A stretch of 64,000 nt of DNA from Malus domestica (lineage: Eukaryota > Streptophyta > Magnoliopsida > Rosales > Rosaceae), in contig NC_091672.1 of the NCBI RefSeq assembly GCF_042453785.1, forward strand, positions 873,001 to 937,000, written 5' to 3'. Below are positions 1 to 10,124 of this stretch, one piece after another. Under the pieces are notes generated by a model, which saw nothing but the letters and a program-made list of their open reading frames with translations, was not told the origin of the DNA and made no database searches. Each line of letters starts with the position of its first letter. Positions within the stretch are counted from its first letter, which is position 1. Position numbers and translations under genes: made by a program.

Positions 1-529
1 TTCAAAAATCTAAATTAGAATTCCAGCACCGGAAAACTTGACTTCTGGCGAATTTCCTTGTGGTTCTCTCAGTAAGTATGTTTGGGATTGTAGAAGAAGA
101 ATTTTCAATTTTTGTGTAATAAATGCTATGTAGATGGATGTATACATAATAGATGTATGCCTGTTCGCAACAGGTATGAGAATGAGATGGGAGACATCTT
201 CTCAGAAGGGTGCTTTGCTCTCTGCGTTCTTTCATCACCTCAAACTTCATCGAAAAGATGAGTCTGTTGATAAAAAAATAAATAATTAATTAAATTCGAA
301 ATTAATAAAAAATAATTAATTAAAGAATTTAATTATTAGAGCCCGAGCCCCAAGGCACAAGACCCATTTTTTGATAAATTATCTATTAATTATATATTAA
401 TTATCAGTCAATTAGTACATCCCAAAGCTTAACCCTTGAGCCCAATCTTATTCTCTATGGTTCATCACTCCAATCATTTTCTACAATGGATAAAGCTTTA
501 TAAAGTGAGAGAACCTTTAGTAGTGACCA

Positions 530-1605
530 ATGTGGGACAATAAAATTTTTACTCAAAATTTCCAACATGTTGTACTTACCATAAGACTGCCAAAATGGGA
601 ACCATTGATGATTCCGAATTTTGATGACACGTCTGATCTATTTGTCTACAACAGTAAGCTTTTCAGGCTAAAAATCAGTAAAAGGGCAATCCTCAGATCA
701 ATTGCAATAGTTGTTGTTGTGGGTGTGGCTCTTGGAGGTTATATAACCAGTGGCAGATCCACATAGGGACCTGGGAGGTCCCAAGACCCATCGGCGATCC
801 TAAATCCCTGCTAGAAATTTTCCGGAGACCCCTCGTACTCGAGCAAGAGGTCTGTGCAAGTTGTAGGTTGCAGGTTGCAGTGGTTGTCTTCTTCTCGAAT
901 AAGATGACCGCACACGGAGAAGAAAGAAAATAGGGACCCTTTCTGCCTCTCTCCTCCTTGCTTTTGCCATGGTCTCATCCATTGGGGCCACCCACTTCTC
1001 CTCCAACCTCTCTCTGTCGTCTGGCAGGGGCAGTACATAAGCCCAAATTTCCCCAAATTATTTCAACCACCTTAGTAATTTTTCTTATGGGTGAAATTTC
1101 CTTCATAAGGTTAGTAAGATGGATATGATTTGTGGGTTGGTGAAATTTGGGGGTGGAGCTGCCATGGCTTCGGGAGAACGGGGAGGGAGGCGGTTGGTGG
1201 AGGTATGGCAGCTGTGTTCATAGTGAGAGAAAAGGTGGATGTTTGGAAACTAGTAAAAGAGAAAAATGGTGTGTTTGGTTAGAAATATAGTGGGAGTTTG
1301 GGGAGAGTTTTATTTGACCGGTATTTTAAATTTAGTGGTCCATATTAGATAATTAATAACTTACGTACTCCCTAGTAACTTATGAAACCTCGTAATGGAC
1401 GCTTGAATTATGATTTTATAATTTGTAATATTGTTTTGCATATGATTTTTGAATTAAATGTATTATATTTAAATTTTAAATGTTATTTTTGTCTATAAAT
1501 TTTTTGACCTTTACTATTGGGACCCCCCGAGTTTAAAATCCTAAGTTTAAAATCCTGGATCCGCCACTGTATGTAACCCTAAAATATTTTCCACCTACGC
1601 AATAA
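530..1605 (+). pseudogene. 3' end of an unrecognised membrane-anchored gene, split by a hAT element
   Basis: An open frame runs from 530 to the stop at 766. It ends in a basic stretch (LKISKRAILR) followed by a hydrophobic segment (SIAIVVVVGVALGGY) that looks like a single C-terminal membrane anchor. A hAT element enters at 748, so the last residues now come from the transposon. If the element and one copy of its 8-bp target duplication are ignored, the frame continues through 1578-1605 as GYITLKYFPPTQ and a stop. This suggests the insertion replaced only the final eight or nine residues. The true exon may begin after the acceptor-like ACAACAG near 652 rather than at the ATG at 530. I do not recognise the family, and upstream exons would lie left of the window or be lost. 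Confidence 0.45.
748..1569. mobile_element. Non-autonomous hAT element (CAGTGGCRGATCC ends)
   Basis: The left end reads CAGTGGCAGATCC and the right end GGATCCGCCACTG, so they are inverted. The flanks TATATAAC (740-747) and TATGTAAC (1570-1577) match at 7 of 8 bases, the duplication length of hAT transposons. No transposase is visible in the 822 bp. Two more members of this family lie at 14381 and 47034. It interrupts the end of the reading frame at 530. Confidence 0.85.
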
Positions 1606-2137
1606 AAGTGATAGCTTGTAATTTGAATGGGTGCTAGGGTTTGTTAAGATTGAAGTTACTCATGATTATAGAAGTGTGCTCAATCCTTTTCTCCTATTTG
1701 TACCCATATTTTTAAGAGTATAATTTTCTCCCCTCTAGATCCTTTCTCATCTCCTTCCCTCCTCTTTCACTTACCTCCTTTACTTTCCCTTTCCATAAAA
1801 AAAGTCAACTTAAGATATTGACATGGTTTAATCGTGACCGTTCAAATAGGAAGAAATAGGAGGAGAGAGAATCATACTACCAAAATACCCTTTTTACTTT
1901 AAGAAGGCTTGCTACAGTTGTATCTAATGTTGTCGAAAAGAATGTGACAGATTAACGAAACAGAAAGGTTCACTGCATTTCATTTAATAGGAATGCAAAT
2001 TACATAATTTAAAGAGTCAAGGAAAAGTCATTATTATTTGAAGTCGCTGACAGTAGTGCAAATTAAGCTAGCTAGCTTCAGTTGCTCCAAATAAATTGAA
2101 AGTATCGGTAGAAAAAAAATCAAGAACTCATGTGGTA
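1606..2137. other. Intergenic, 3' flank of phytocyanin gene A
   Basis: AT-rich sequence with no supported gene. The 2050-2137 end would be the 3' UTR of the minus-strand phytocyanin. Nothing else seen. Confidence 0.5.
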
Positions 2138-3440
2138 TCAGACTACAATTGCCACGATTGCAATGACAGTGGCGATGAAGACTTGGTACGATCCAGACCA
2201 TATGAGGCTACGAGCAGCAGATGATTCGTCTGCAACGGTAATGAAAAGCTTCATCCCCTTATCAGCACAGTGGTTGCTAACTGAACAAATGTACCATTTG
2301 TTTCCAGCAGTCGTTAGCTTTATTTTGTCATTCCCAGAGGTAAGTGGTGCTTTATCATTTTCCGTTGGTTTAGTGCATTCCTTGAACCCAGCTCCGTCCA
2401 CCTTGAACACGTTGTGATTAGGAGCCTTGTACTTGAACACTGTAATTAAAACGTATAAGCTTGTGCAATCACATTAAACATTTTGCGAACTATGAAAGAA
2501 TAAAAAGTGTGTAATTAAGACCCGCTTGATAATCATTCTAGTTTTTATTAGTTATTTTGTAACTGAAAATAGTGAAATTTAAAAAATTAAAAACTTGTTT
2601 GGTAACAGTTTTCAATACCATAATTTAAAAACTCACAAAGGTTGCTTTTAGTTTTCATTTAAAATTTTAAAGAATTACCAAACAAGTTTTAGTTAAAAAA
2701 AAAAAACACTTCAAAATAAGAGAAAATTGTAGGAATTGTCTCTCAACTTTAACCCAATTGGAATAATGGTCCCCAACTAAAAAGTCATGACCATTGGTCC
2801 CTTAACTCATCAAAATGTGTGCAACTATGGTCCCTTTCATCAACTATGTTAGAATTTCAGTCAAAATGAATCATGTGCCACGAACGTGAGGCTGAATCAA
2901 GAGACAATTATAGAAAACCAAATGGGAAAATTTGTAGCAATGATCCCAACATTAACCCAACTGAAGAAATGGTCCCTCAACTTTAACGTAATTGGAGCAA
3001 TGGTCCCTCAACTTTAACCCAATTGTAGTAATGGTCATTTTGACATGACTCATTTTGATGGAATTGTGACGGAGTTGATGAAAGGAACCATAGACACGTT
3101 TTGATGAGTGAGAGGAACAATGTCATGAATTTTTAGTTAAATGACCATTGATCCAATTGGGTTAAAGTTAAGGGACAATTGTTACAATTTTCTCTCAAAA
3201 TAAAAGACTGAAAATTGAAAACAAAATTGCTTTGAAAACAAAATTGCTATGTAATGTATTATGTATATACATACCCAATGTATCACCAACTCGAAATACT
3301 TTGCCTTTAGCCCACTTTTGGTAATCAAAATCCGTTCTCCAGCCGCTATCATCTCCGACGACGAACTCTTTTGCCATGGACAGTGTAGGAAGAAGAATCA
3401 CGAGAATGGAAATTAGGGTGACAAATTTGTTCGAACCCAT
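2138..3440 (-). CDS. Phytocyanin (uclacyanin/blue copper-like), gene A
   Basis: Two exons, complement of 3275-3440 and 2138-2439, give 155 aa. The donor is GTATGT and the acceptor TTACAG, with phase-1 splicing that yields GDTLVFKYKAP. An N-terminal signal peptide (MGSNKFVTLISILVILLPTLSMA) precedes a plastocyanin-like domain starting KEFVVGDDSGW. The type-1 copper ligands are visible: His in NHNVFKV, Cys in WYIC, His in NHC and Met in GMKL. The partner cysteine for the disulphide lies in FKEC. The C-terminus (SGSYQVFIATVIAIVAIVV) is hydrophobic, typical of a GPI-anchor signal, so the protein probably sits on the outer plasma membrane or in the wall. Family members are thought to shuttle electrons; the substrate cannot be read from sequence. 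Its intron of about 835 bp carries a MITE, whereas genes B and C have introns of about 280-290 bp. It is the most diverged of the three paralogs. Confidence 0.88.
2720..3194. mobile_element. Palindromic Mutator-like MITE in the intron of gene A
   Basis: The ends (GAGAAAATTG and CAATTTTCTC) are inverted. Each arm, including CTCAACTTTAACCCAATTGG, extends for roughly 170 bp, so the element can fold back. Perfect 9-bp direct repeats TCAAAATAA flank it at 2711-2719 and 3195-3203, the duplication length of Mutator-like transposons. There is no coding capacity. Genes B and C lack it, so it entered after they separated from gene A. Confidence 0.85.
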
Positions 3441-3523
3441 TGGAGCTTTAATAATATGTATCTTTTCAACGAATCTTTGTTATATTAGCTTTCAGTGGTT
3501 CTAACATTGAGGTATGTAAGGGT

Positions 3524-3532
3524 CTATTTATA
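3524..3532 (-). promoter_or_regulatory. TATA box of phytocyanin gene A
   Basis: TATAAATAG on the minus strand about 85 bp upstream of the ATG. The same motif lies at the matching place upstream of genes B and C. Confidence 0.65.
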
Positions 3533-5018
3533 ATAATTTTTGTTTGTAAAGTTCATCCAAAGCCTCGAATTATAGACAAATTTGAAGACCGACTACGGTC
3601 GGCTTACCATACTATATATGTTAACATTAGAAGTATATTTGGTCGGCTTATTATAATTTATGCTTCACAAACTTAGAGAAGGAAACAAAAGAGCTTGGGA
3701 AATGGTATTTTGGTTTATTCCTGACTTGATCAACGCCTAAGAAGGATCGTTGGATCACTAGAGATCTCAAATTTGCTCCTTGTTCCACTTCATAATACTT
3801 TCTTGGTTAGGAGATTTTTCAGTTGTGCCACGAACATGTTCGGACACTAAGTTTCATATTACAATTGTTTGGAATTTTTTTTTCAAGTTTCAAACTAATT
3901 ATATTATTACACTTGGTGTACCGGACTTTATTCCCGGCACACCATCTGGTACATTGAAAAATCTCCTGTTGGTCAGAGGCAATGAGTTTAACTGTGGTTG
4001 CTTTAGGCGGAGTAGCCTGTTGATACTTTCGTCGGCAGGAACAAATATGAAATGTCTTACAAAAATTTTAAGAAGCTTATGTACAGGGAAAATGTCACAC
4101 AAATAGGCTTTTTGTGATGGTTTTGAAAAAAAAACCGATTAAAGTTCATGGGTAATAGCTAATTTTTGTGAAAGATGCAAATATTATTCACAAGTACGTG
4201 AATGAGCTCATCCCTCATATAGGAATGCAAATATTATTCTTACTGAATTTTCGTAAGATCTTTTGCATGCTCAATAAATAATACTTATGTGACTCAATAA
4301 ATAGTAAGATCTGACTGAACTCACTAGTGATCCATCAGCCGTCTAGGTCCCATCCACTTCAACATATCTCATGGCACGCAAAAACTATTATGAAAACCCA
4401 ACAATTGCATTATTCACAAAACTAGTGAGCAACTACCCACTTTCATTGGTTGTGGAAGTTTTATAAAATCCATAACGTTCTGGCTAAATTTTCACCCCAA
4501 TGGTATGTTTAATTTACTTTTATGTTTTCCAGCTTAAAAGTTCAATAAATAAATAAAATGGTAATATTGCTTCCAAATAACTTATAACAATTTTCAGTTG
4601 AGGATGCAATGTAACCTCAAAAATTGTGAGCCATTAACCACATTTTTAATCCGATTTGGAATCCTTAAAATTCAAGCATAACATTTTAAAGATATTCAAT
4701 ATCATATGTATGACTGAATAATGGGAAGCTCGCTTTCAAGTGGCTTATCACATTTTTCCTTGTGCGTGCAAAATATCTTACGAAAACTTAACATTTGCAT
4801 TTTTCAAAAAAATGTGAGCAATTAACAACAATCCTCACAAATTTTAGGTTCCTTGTCCAACGAACTGAAGGGGAGATTTAGGTCCCTGTGCAGGCTGCTA
4901 ACACACCATAATTCTAAAACTCCCCATCAATTCGTTGTATAAGGAGCTAGCATCAGTGCATAAAAGTGCTTCAATCTATTATGTCTTCGAGTTTGATTAT
5001 CTGGTAATTCATCGTGTC
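3533..5018. other. Spacer with left copy of the B/C duplicated unit
   Basis: From about 4063 to 5018 this AT-rich sequence matches 18290-19436, including TTAAGAAGCTTATG and the CACCAGCCGTCTAGGTCCCA-type block near 4330. It forms the downstream flank of gene B's duplicated unit, interrupted at 5019 by the LTR element. No gene is supported. A short unmatched block at 3780-4060 has no recognisable origin. Confidence 0.6.
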
Positions 5019-5023
5019 GTCTT

Positions 5024-6021
5024 TGTGAACACGGAAAATTTCCTGAAACGAAAGAGACAAGAACAACGTGCACAAACAAATATTTGTATTTGATGATTTT
5101 GGGTTACAATCTCTCTCTATTTTGATCCTCTGATTCGATCTCCGTAAGGTGTGTATTTGTGGATGTGTGATTGATCCAAAGGGCCGTTGGGCTTGATCTA
5201 AGGATGAACGTTCTTCAAGGGCCGTGGACTTGATCTTGAAGGTGGATTTGAGCGGATCTTCAAAGGGGCTTTTGGGCTTGATCTTTGAAGAACAGTGATG
5301 AACGGATATCCAAGGGCTTTTGGGCTTGATCTTGAAGAACGGTTGGATGTGTGGATTTGTCGACGTTGTTGATCCAAAGGGCCGTTGGAGCTTAATCTTG
5401 GATGAACGGATGATGAACGATGGTGCTTTCTTCAGGGGTCGTCGGGGCTTGATCTTGAATTGGTGGATGGTTGATCCAAGGGCCGTCGGGGCTTGATCTT
5501 GGAAGAACGATGAACGAAGAACGAAGAACACTTTCTTTAAGGGCCGTCGGGGCTTGATCTTGAATTGGTGGATGATTGTTGATCCAAAGGGCCGTTGGGG
5601 CTTGATCTTGGAAGAACGATGAACGAAGAACACTTTCTTCAAGGGCCGTCGGGGCTTGATCTTGGAAGAACGATGAACGAAGAACGAAGAAGGCTTTCTT
5701 GATTCTTCGGGAACCTGGATGCTTTAGAGCTTCGGAGTTTCAGAGCTTCAGAGCTTCAAGGTGTAATATGAATTGGTTCCCCCCAAATGAATGAAATTGG
5801 CTTGTATTTATAGAATTTTCCAAGGCCTAATTTTGAATATAATACCCCAGATGAAATAAGTCGTTTCTGCCAGGTGTTGACACGTGTCCTATTTGATGAC
5901 TTTTCCAACTCATTTCAATTTTCGTTGAGTCACACGCTACGTGTAAAATTTATGTAATACATGAGCGTTGACACTTTGATTTATCGGTCAACATTTATTT
6001 ACCGAAATTTCGATGTCTACA
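5024..6021 (-). repeat. 3' LTR of the gag-only element
   Basis: 998 bp, bounded by TGTGAACACGG and ATGTCTACA. It matches 14139-15781 apart from the nested hAT there and minisatellite copy-number differences. It keeps the uninterrupted site (TCTTCAAAGGGGCTTTTGGG near 5261) that the hAT occupies in the other LTR. Confidence 0.88.
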
Positions 6022-6580
6022 AATGCCCCCACTTCAAGGCACGTCGTATACATGTGCTTGTCACGTGTAGTAGATGCGTTTTGAAGTCCCTTACTGTAGA
6101 TGTCGATCCAAGGGCCGTCGAGGCTTGATCTTGAATTGGGCTGGAGATTTCTTTAAGGGCCGTTGATGCTTGATCTTGAATTGGGCTTGAGATTTCTTCA
6201 AGGGTCGTTGATGCTTGTTCTTGAACTTTTGTTTGAAATTTCTTCAAGGGTCGTCGATGCTTGATCTTGAAGGTTGAAATTGGACCACAAGGAGCTTCAT
6301 GTGGTAGATGATCTTTGGCTTTGGTAGTGGATGAATCGGCACGTATTTTGTTGCACTTGTTGACTTTCCACAGCTTTGATCTTGAACTGGGTTGGAGGAT
6401 TTTCTGGATTCCTCCAACTGTTGATTTTCCACAGCTTATTCTTGAACTGGGTTTTGATTCAAGGGTGGTAGACACTTAATCTTGAATCGGACTTGTGATT
6501 TCCTCAAGGGCCGTCGAGGCTTGATCTTGAATTTGGCTGGAAACTTCTTCAAGGGCCGTTGATGCTTGATTCTTGAAGGT
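5176..6580. repeat. Minisatellite spanning LTR and adjoining internal DNA
   Basis: The core GGGCCGTCGGGGCTTGATC or close variants recurs about ten times in the LTR (for example near 5178, 5379, 5479, 5541, 5589 and 5643). It recurs about six more times inside the element near 6112, 6157, 6201, 6247, 6509 and 6554. Spacing is irregular, about 40-70 bp. Minus-strand frames through it give low-complexity peptides with repeated FKIKPRRPLKK, which I do not regard as a gene. Confidence 0.85.
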
Positions 6581-7690
6581 TGACTCGAACACATGGCAAG
6601 CAGGCACGAGGTAAAGGTGACGACCTGTTTCTTTGTTCAATCTTTCTAATTCACACCTGAGTAGTTTGGTCAACGGTATGATCTTTAAGATTGATGGGCT
6701 TTTCTTCCAGTTGGTGACTTGATCTTTAAGGATTCGATTCAAGGATGGTGAATCGGCACGTGCAGCCCACAACGCCTAGTAAGTCGACCCAAGAATTTGA
6801 GGGTCAAAACGAGTTCACCGTCCAGAGTGATTGCAACCCTGATGATATAAGATACTTTTGATTTTGAAGAAGTAACGGATGAATCGGCATGTGCTTTGTT
6901 GTGCTTGTCTCCACATGCTTAAATGTATTATTTTCCCTTGCTTTATCTGTTCCTCAGGCAGATGTGGCATATTCTCTAGTTCTTCATCTCAGACTCTTTC
7001 TGCTGAGTTGACTGTGCATGCTGCATTCTTCTCTGCTTGTTTCTTCAGGCTGATGTGGCAGCTTCTCGAGTTCTTCAGCTCGGACTCCTTCTGCTGAGTT
7101 GACTGTGCAGACCGCATTCTTCTCTGCTTGTTCCTTCTGCACGTTGTCTCCACATGCTGCAAGGTATCATTTTCACTTGCCTTATCTGTTCTCCAGGCAG
7201 ATGTGGCAGCTTCTTTGAAAGTACAGCAGCAGTGAAAGACGAGTACTCGAGAGCAGTGCTAGGTAGGCAATTAGGGAAGGGTTCCAAGCAGTCGGTTCCT
7301 TACCCGAGTTTGAGTGGAGGTTTCGGCATATTGCTTTCTTTATCCTTGTCTTTGCAGGTAAGAACAAGGACAAAGGAAAGGACAGGGAGAACGCATGATA
7401 TGAGATACTCTTGCTTTCTACCCTAGTGATATGAGATATTTTTGCTTTAGTGTCATTTGTTTGCAGAGGTACCCCAAGGAATAAGGAACACTGAGTAACT
7501 CGAGAGGCTTCGTTGGGAAGGCATTCTTAGAGATAAAGAAAGGTTTTGTATGTCTGCCTTGCTATGGAAGGTGAAGGTGGACAGTTATAGGAAGTTCTTT
7601 AATACCTGTAGAGGTACTATTCTTTCACTCGTGTCGACAACCGTTGGATGATTGAACAGTAAACTTCACGTGCTTTCTCCTTCACCAAAA
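6581..7690. repeat. Non-coding internal region shared with 52040-53900
   Basis: Diverged repeats built around GCAGATGTGGCA, TTGTCTCCACATGCT and TGATATGAGATA. Matching blocks occur in the same order at 52040-53900. No convincing coding sequence. Confidence 0.6.
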
Positions 7691-7699
7691 AAATATTCG

Positions 7700-8065
7700 A
7701 CAAATTGTTCGTGATTTGCGCAAAGTTGAGTGTGCATATGACAGGTGATGATGCGACTGAAAAAAACTGGCGCCTCTTCGATATCTGGGATCGGCGCTTC
7801 GATAAATTGCCCGTGATTTCCGTAAAGTTAAGTTTACGTGTGACGGGTGTCGACGAGGCTGAAAAAGACTGGCGCCTCTTCGATATTTGGGATCGGCGCT
7901 TCGACAAATTGCCCGTGATTTCCGTAAAGTTGAGTTTGCGCGTGACGGGTGCTGACGAGGCTGAAAAAGACTGGCGCCTCTTCGATACCTGGGATTGGCG
8001 CTTTAACAAATTGCCCGTGATTTCCGCAAAGCTGAGTTTGCATGTGACGGGTGCTAACGCGTCTG
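7700..8065. repeat. 102-bp (34-codon) tandem repeat array
   Basis: Four units, each starting around AAATTGCCCGTGATTTCCG, begin near 7700, 7804, 7906 and 8008, a period of 102 bp. Because 102 is a multiple of three, frames stay open on both strands; the plus-strand unit reads FDKLPVISVKLSLRVTG and EAEKDWRLFD. The array lies directly upstream of the antisense ORF. Confidence 0.85.
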
Positions 8066-8300
8066 GAAAAGCAAGATGCTTCTCCGATTTCTGAGCTTGC
8101 CTCTTCGATTTTTGAATCGGCATTTTCGATCTCTGAGCTCACCTCTTCGATCTCTGAAATCCCGTCGAGTGCTGATTTTTTTTATAGAGGCACGCAGTTC
8201 GTTTCAATGCACACTTGAATTTTTGCTTTGTAGAAACTCCCCTCTTGCACTTCTAAGATCTTAATTTGTCCGACCTCTTCTTTCTTCAACACCTTTGAAA

Positions 8301-8969
8301 ATGTCTGGGCCCTCCGACCGTCGTTTTGATTTGAACCTTGGTGAAGAGGCAGTCCCGCCTTCTCCAGACAACATATGGCGCCCATCCTTCATATCCCCTA
8401 CTGGTCATCTTACCGTTGGGGATTCGGTGGTGAAGAATGATATGACCGCTGCGGTGGTGGCCCGAAACCTTGTCACTCCCAGAGATAACAGACTACTTTC
8501 CAAACGGTCTGATGAGTTGGCTGTTAAGGATTCTCTGGCTCTTAGTGTGCAGTGTGCGGGTTCTGTGTCCAACATGGCCCAACGCCTATTTGCTCGAACC
8601 CGTCAAGTTGAATCATTGGCGGCTGAAGTGATGAGTCTCAAACAAGAGATTAGAAGGCTCAAGCATGAGAATAAACAGTTGCACAAGCTTGCACACAACT
8701 ATGCCACAAACATGAAGAGGAAAATTGACCAGATGCAGGAATCTGATGGTCAGATTTTACTTGATCATCGGAGGTTTGTGGGTTTGTTCCAGCAGCATTT
8801 GCCTTCGTCTTCTGGGGCTGTACCGCGTAATGAAGCTCTAGATAATCAACATTTGGCTCCTCTTCTTCCTGGAGTTCTGCCGAGTGGTGTGGCTTCAAAC
8901 AGTCACCCTCCGGCGCCTCTCATTTCTGGAGCTATGCCGAGTGGTGAGGCGCCGCCTGATCGTCCTTGA
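8301..8969 (+). CDS. Antisense accessory ORF of the LTR element, coiled-coil protein (copy 1)
   Basis: 222 codons from the ATG at 8301 (MSGPSDRRFDLNLGEEA) to the stop at 8969, on the strand opposite to gag. Residues about 95-145 form a charged heptad-like stretch (TRQVESLAAEVMSLKQEIRR and onwards) suggesting a coiled coil. The C-terminal 60 residues are rich in Pro, Ser and Ala with repeated short motifs (LPSGVA, MPSGEA). The N-terminal FDLNL resembles an EAR-type repressor motif, but no function is shown. A close homologue of 224 codons lies at 54288-54962 with the same flanks. Both remain open while surrounding DNA is decayed. No known domain recognised. By position it matches the antisense ORF described for Tat-lineage elements. 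Confidence 0.6.
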   Translation: MSGPSDRRFDLNLGEEAVPPSPDNIWRPSFISPTGHLTVGDSVVKNDMTAAVVARNLVTPRDNRLLSKRSDELAVKDSLALSVQCAGSVSNMAQRLFARTRQVESLAAEVMSLKQEIRRLKHENKQLHKLAHNYATNMKRKIDQMQESDGQILLDHRRFVGLFQQHLPSSSGAVPRNEALDNQHLAPLLPGVLPSGVASNSHPPAPLISGAMPSGEAPPDRP

Positions 8970-9074
8970 AGATCCCCTCTTGTAAATTTGATTTGATTTG
9001 ATTATTTATTTTTTTTTTTATGACATGTGGAATGCGAATTTATGTAAATTTTTAGATGGACTTTACTAAATGCA

Positions 9075-9375
9075 TTATATATATATATATATATATATAT
9101 GTTTCTCATGGTGCCAGATGCACCAGATGCGCCATCACTTCCCTTTTAATCATTTTTTTCTTTTCCATGGTGCCAGATGCACAATCAAAATTTTCTTTTA
9201 TTTTTTTGTTTCTTTCGGCGGTACTCACACCCACCTTTTTTTTTCTTTTTTTTTGCTGGCATATGGTGCCAGATGCACCATCCCTTTATATATATATATA
9301 TATATTATTATATTATTTTTTTATTATTATTTTTTCTTTGCACATGGTGCCTGATGCACCTTTTTTTTTTCACGT
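9075..9375. repeat. Dispersed short palindrome array with AT microsatellites
   Basis: The motif ATGGTGCCAGATGCACCA or close variants occurs near 9109, 9169, 9264 and 9344. Each has self-complementary arms (GGTGC and GCACC). They are separated by T-rich and (AT)n tracts (9078-9100, 9289-9305). Confidence 0.75.
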
Positions 9376-9439
9376 GGTGGCAGCACCACTTTGCTCCACC
9401 ATCCCCCCCTTTTTTATTATATATTTTTCTGTATAAATT

Positions 9440-10124
9440 TAGGTGATGGGTAGAGGAATTTGCAGGGAGCGGATGAAGACGATGGAGATGCTGCAGTCGA
9501 GGCTTCATGACCGGCTAGTCATTTGACGGCGGTTATTGAAGTTCTCCGCCATTGATGTTTGCCACTGCCACTACACAACCATTGCTCCGCCACTGCATTC
9601 TTGCTACCTTGCACCGCCGCCATTGCACAGCCGCTGTACTGCCTTCCGTCGCAAAGGAAGGGATCATATTTGCAACCTGGGCGCTTCCTACCAGACCACC
9701 AAGCGTTGCCACAAGACCCTCGAAATCCACCTCCATGAAGGGACTCGCCAAGCCGTTGCTGTTCATGGTGGAGTAAAAGACCGTGTCGCCAAACTTGAGC
9801 TCCTGTGAGCTGTCGGACGTGGTGTCGCAGCTCACCCAACCTCCAGGGTCTCAACCTTTCCAGGTGCTTCAGCTACAGAAGCTATCTTATCTTTCAGTCG
9901 CTTCCAACAAACTAGCTCTCCCAATCGGGGTGTATATGAAGTAGCAGATGTCTAACCAACAGATCAATCCCCAGGAGAGTGAGTTTCAACAACAGATGCA
10001 ATTTGCAGCTTCTTCAGGATCCAAATTAGTGCAAGAATAAAGTAGCGCTAGGTAAATCTTCCTCTCGTAGGCATCGAACAGATTAAGGAGATCCCAAGCG
10101 GAGCTAAGTGGAGACGGTGGCGGA
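9440..10124 (-). other. Gene-like but unrecognised segment inside the LTR element
   Basis: GC content rises here compared with the AT-rich flanks. The minus strand has short open stretches, for example SSQELKFGDTVFYSTMNSNG between 9533 and 9835, as expected for a captured exon piece. I could not assign a family, and frames are broken. Confidence 0.35.

Noticed and set aside
4971..5642. 223-codon minus-strand ORF with repeated FKIKPRRPLKK peptides
   Set aside because: It is read-through of the LTR minisatellite, crosses the LTR border into flanking DNA and changes with repeat copy number.
5176..6580. CRISPR-like regular repeats
   Set aside because: Units are diverged, spacers are unequal and related to each other, and the genome is eukaryotic; this is a minisatellite.
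7617..8123. Minus-strand ORF of 168 codons
   Set aside because: Shadow of the 102-bp tandem repeat, which stays open in several frames.
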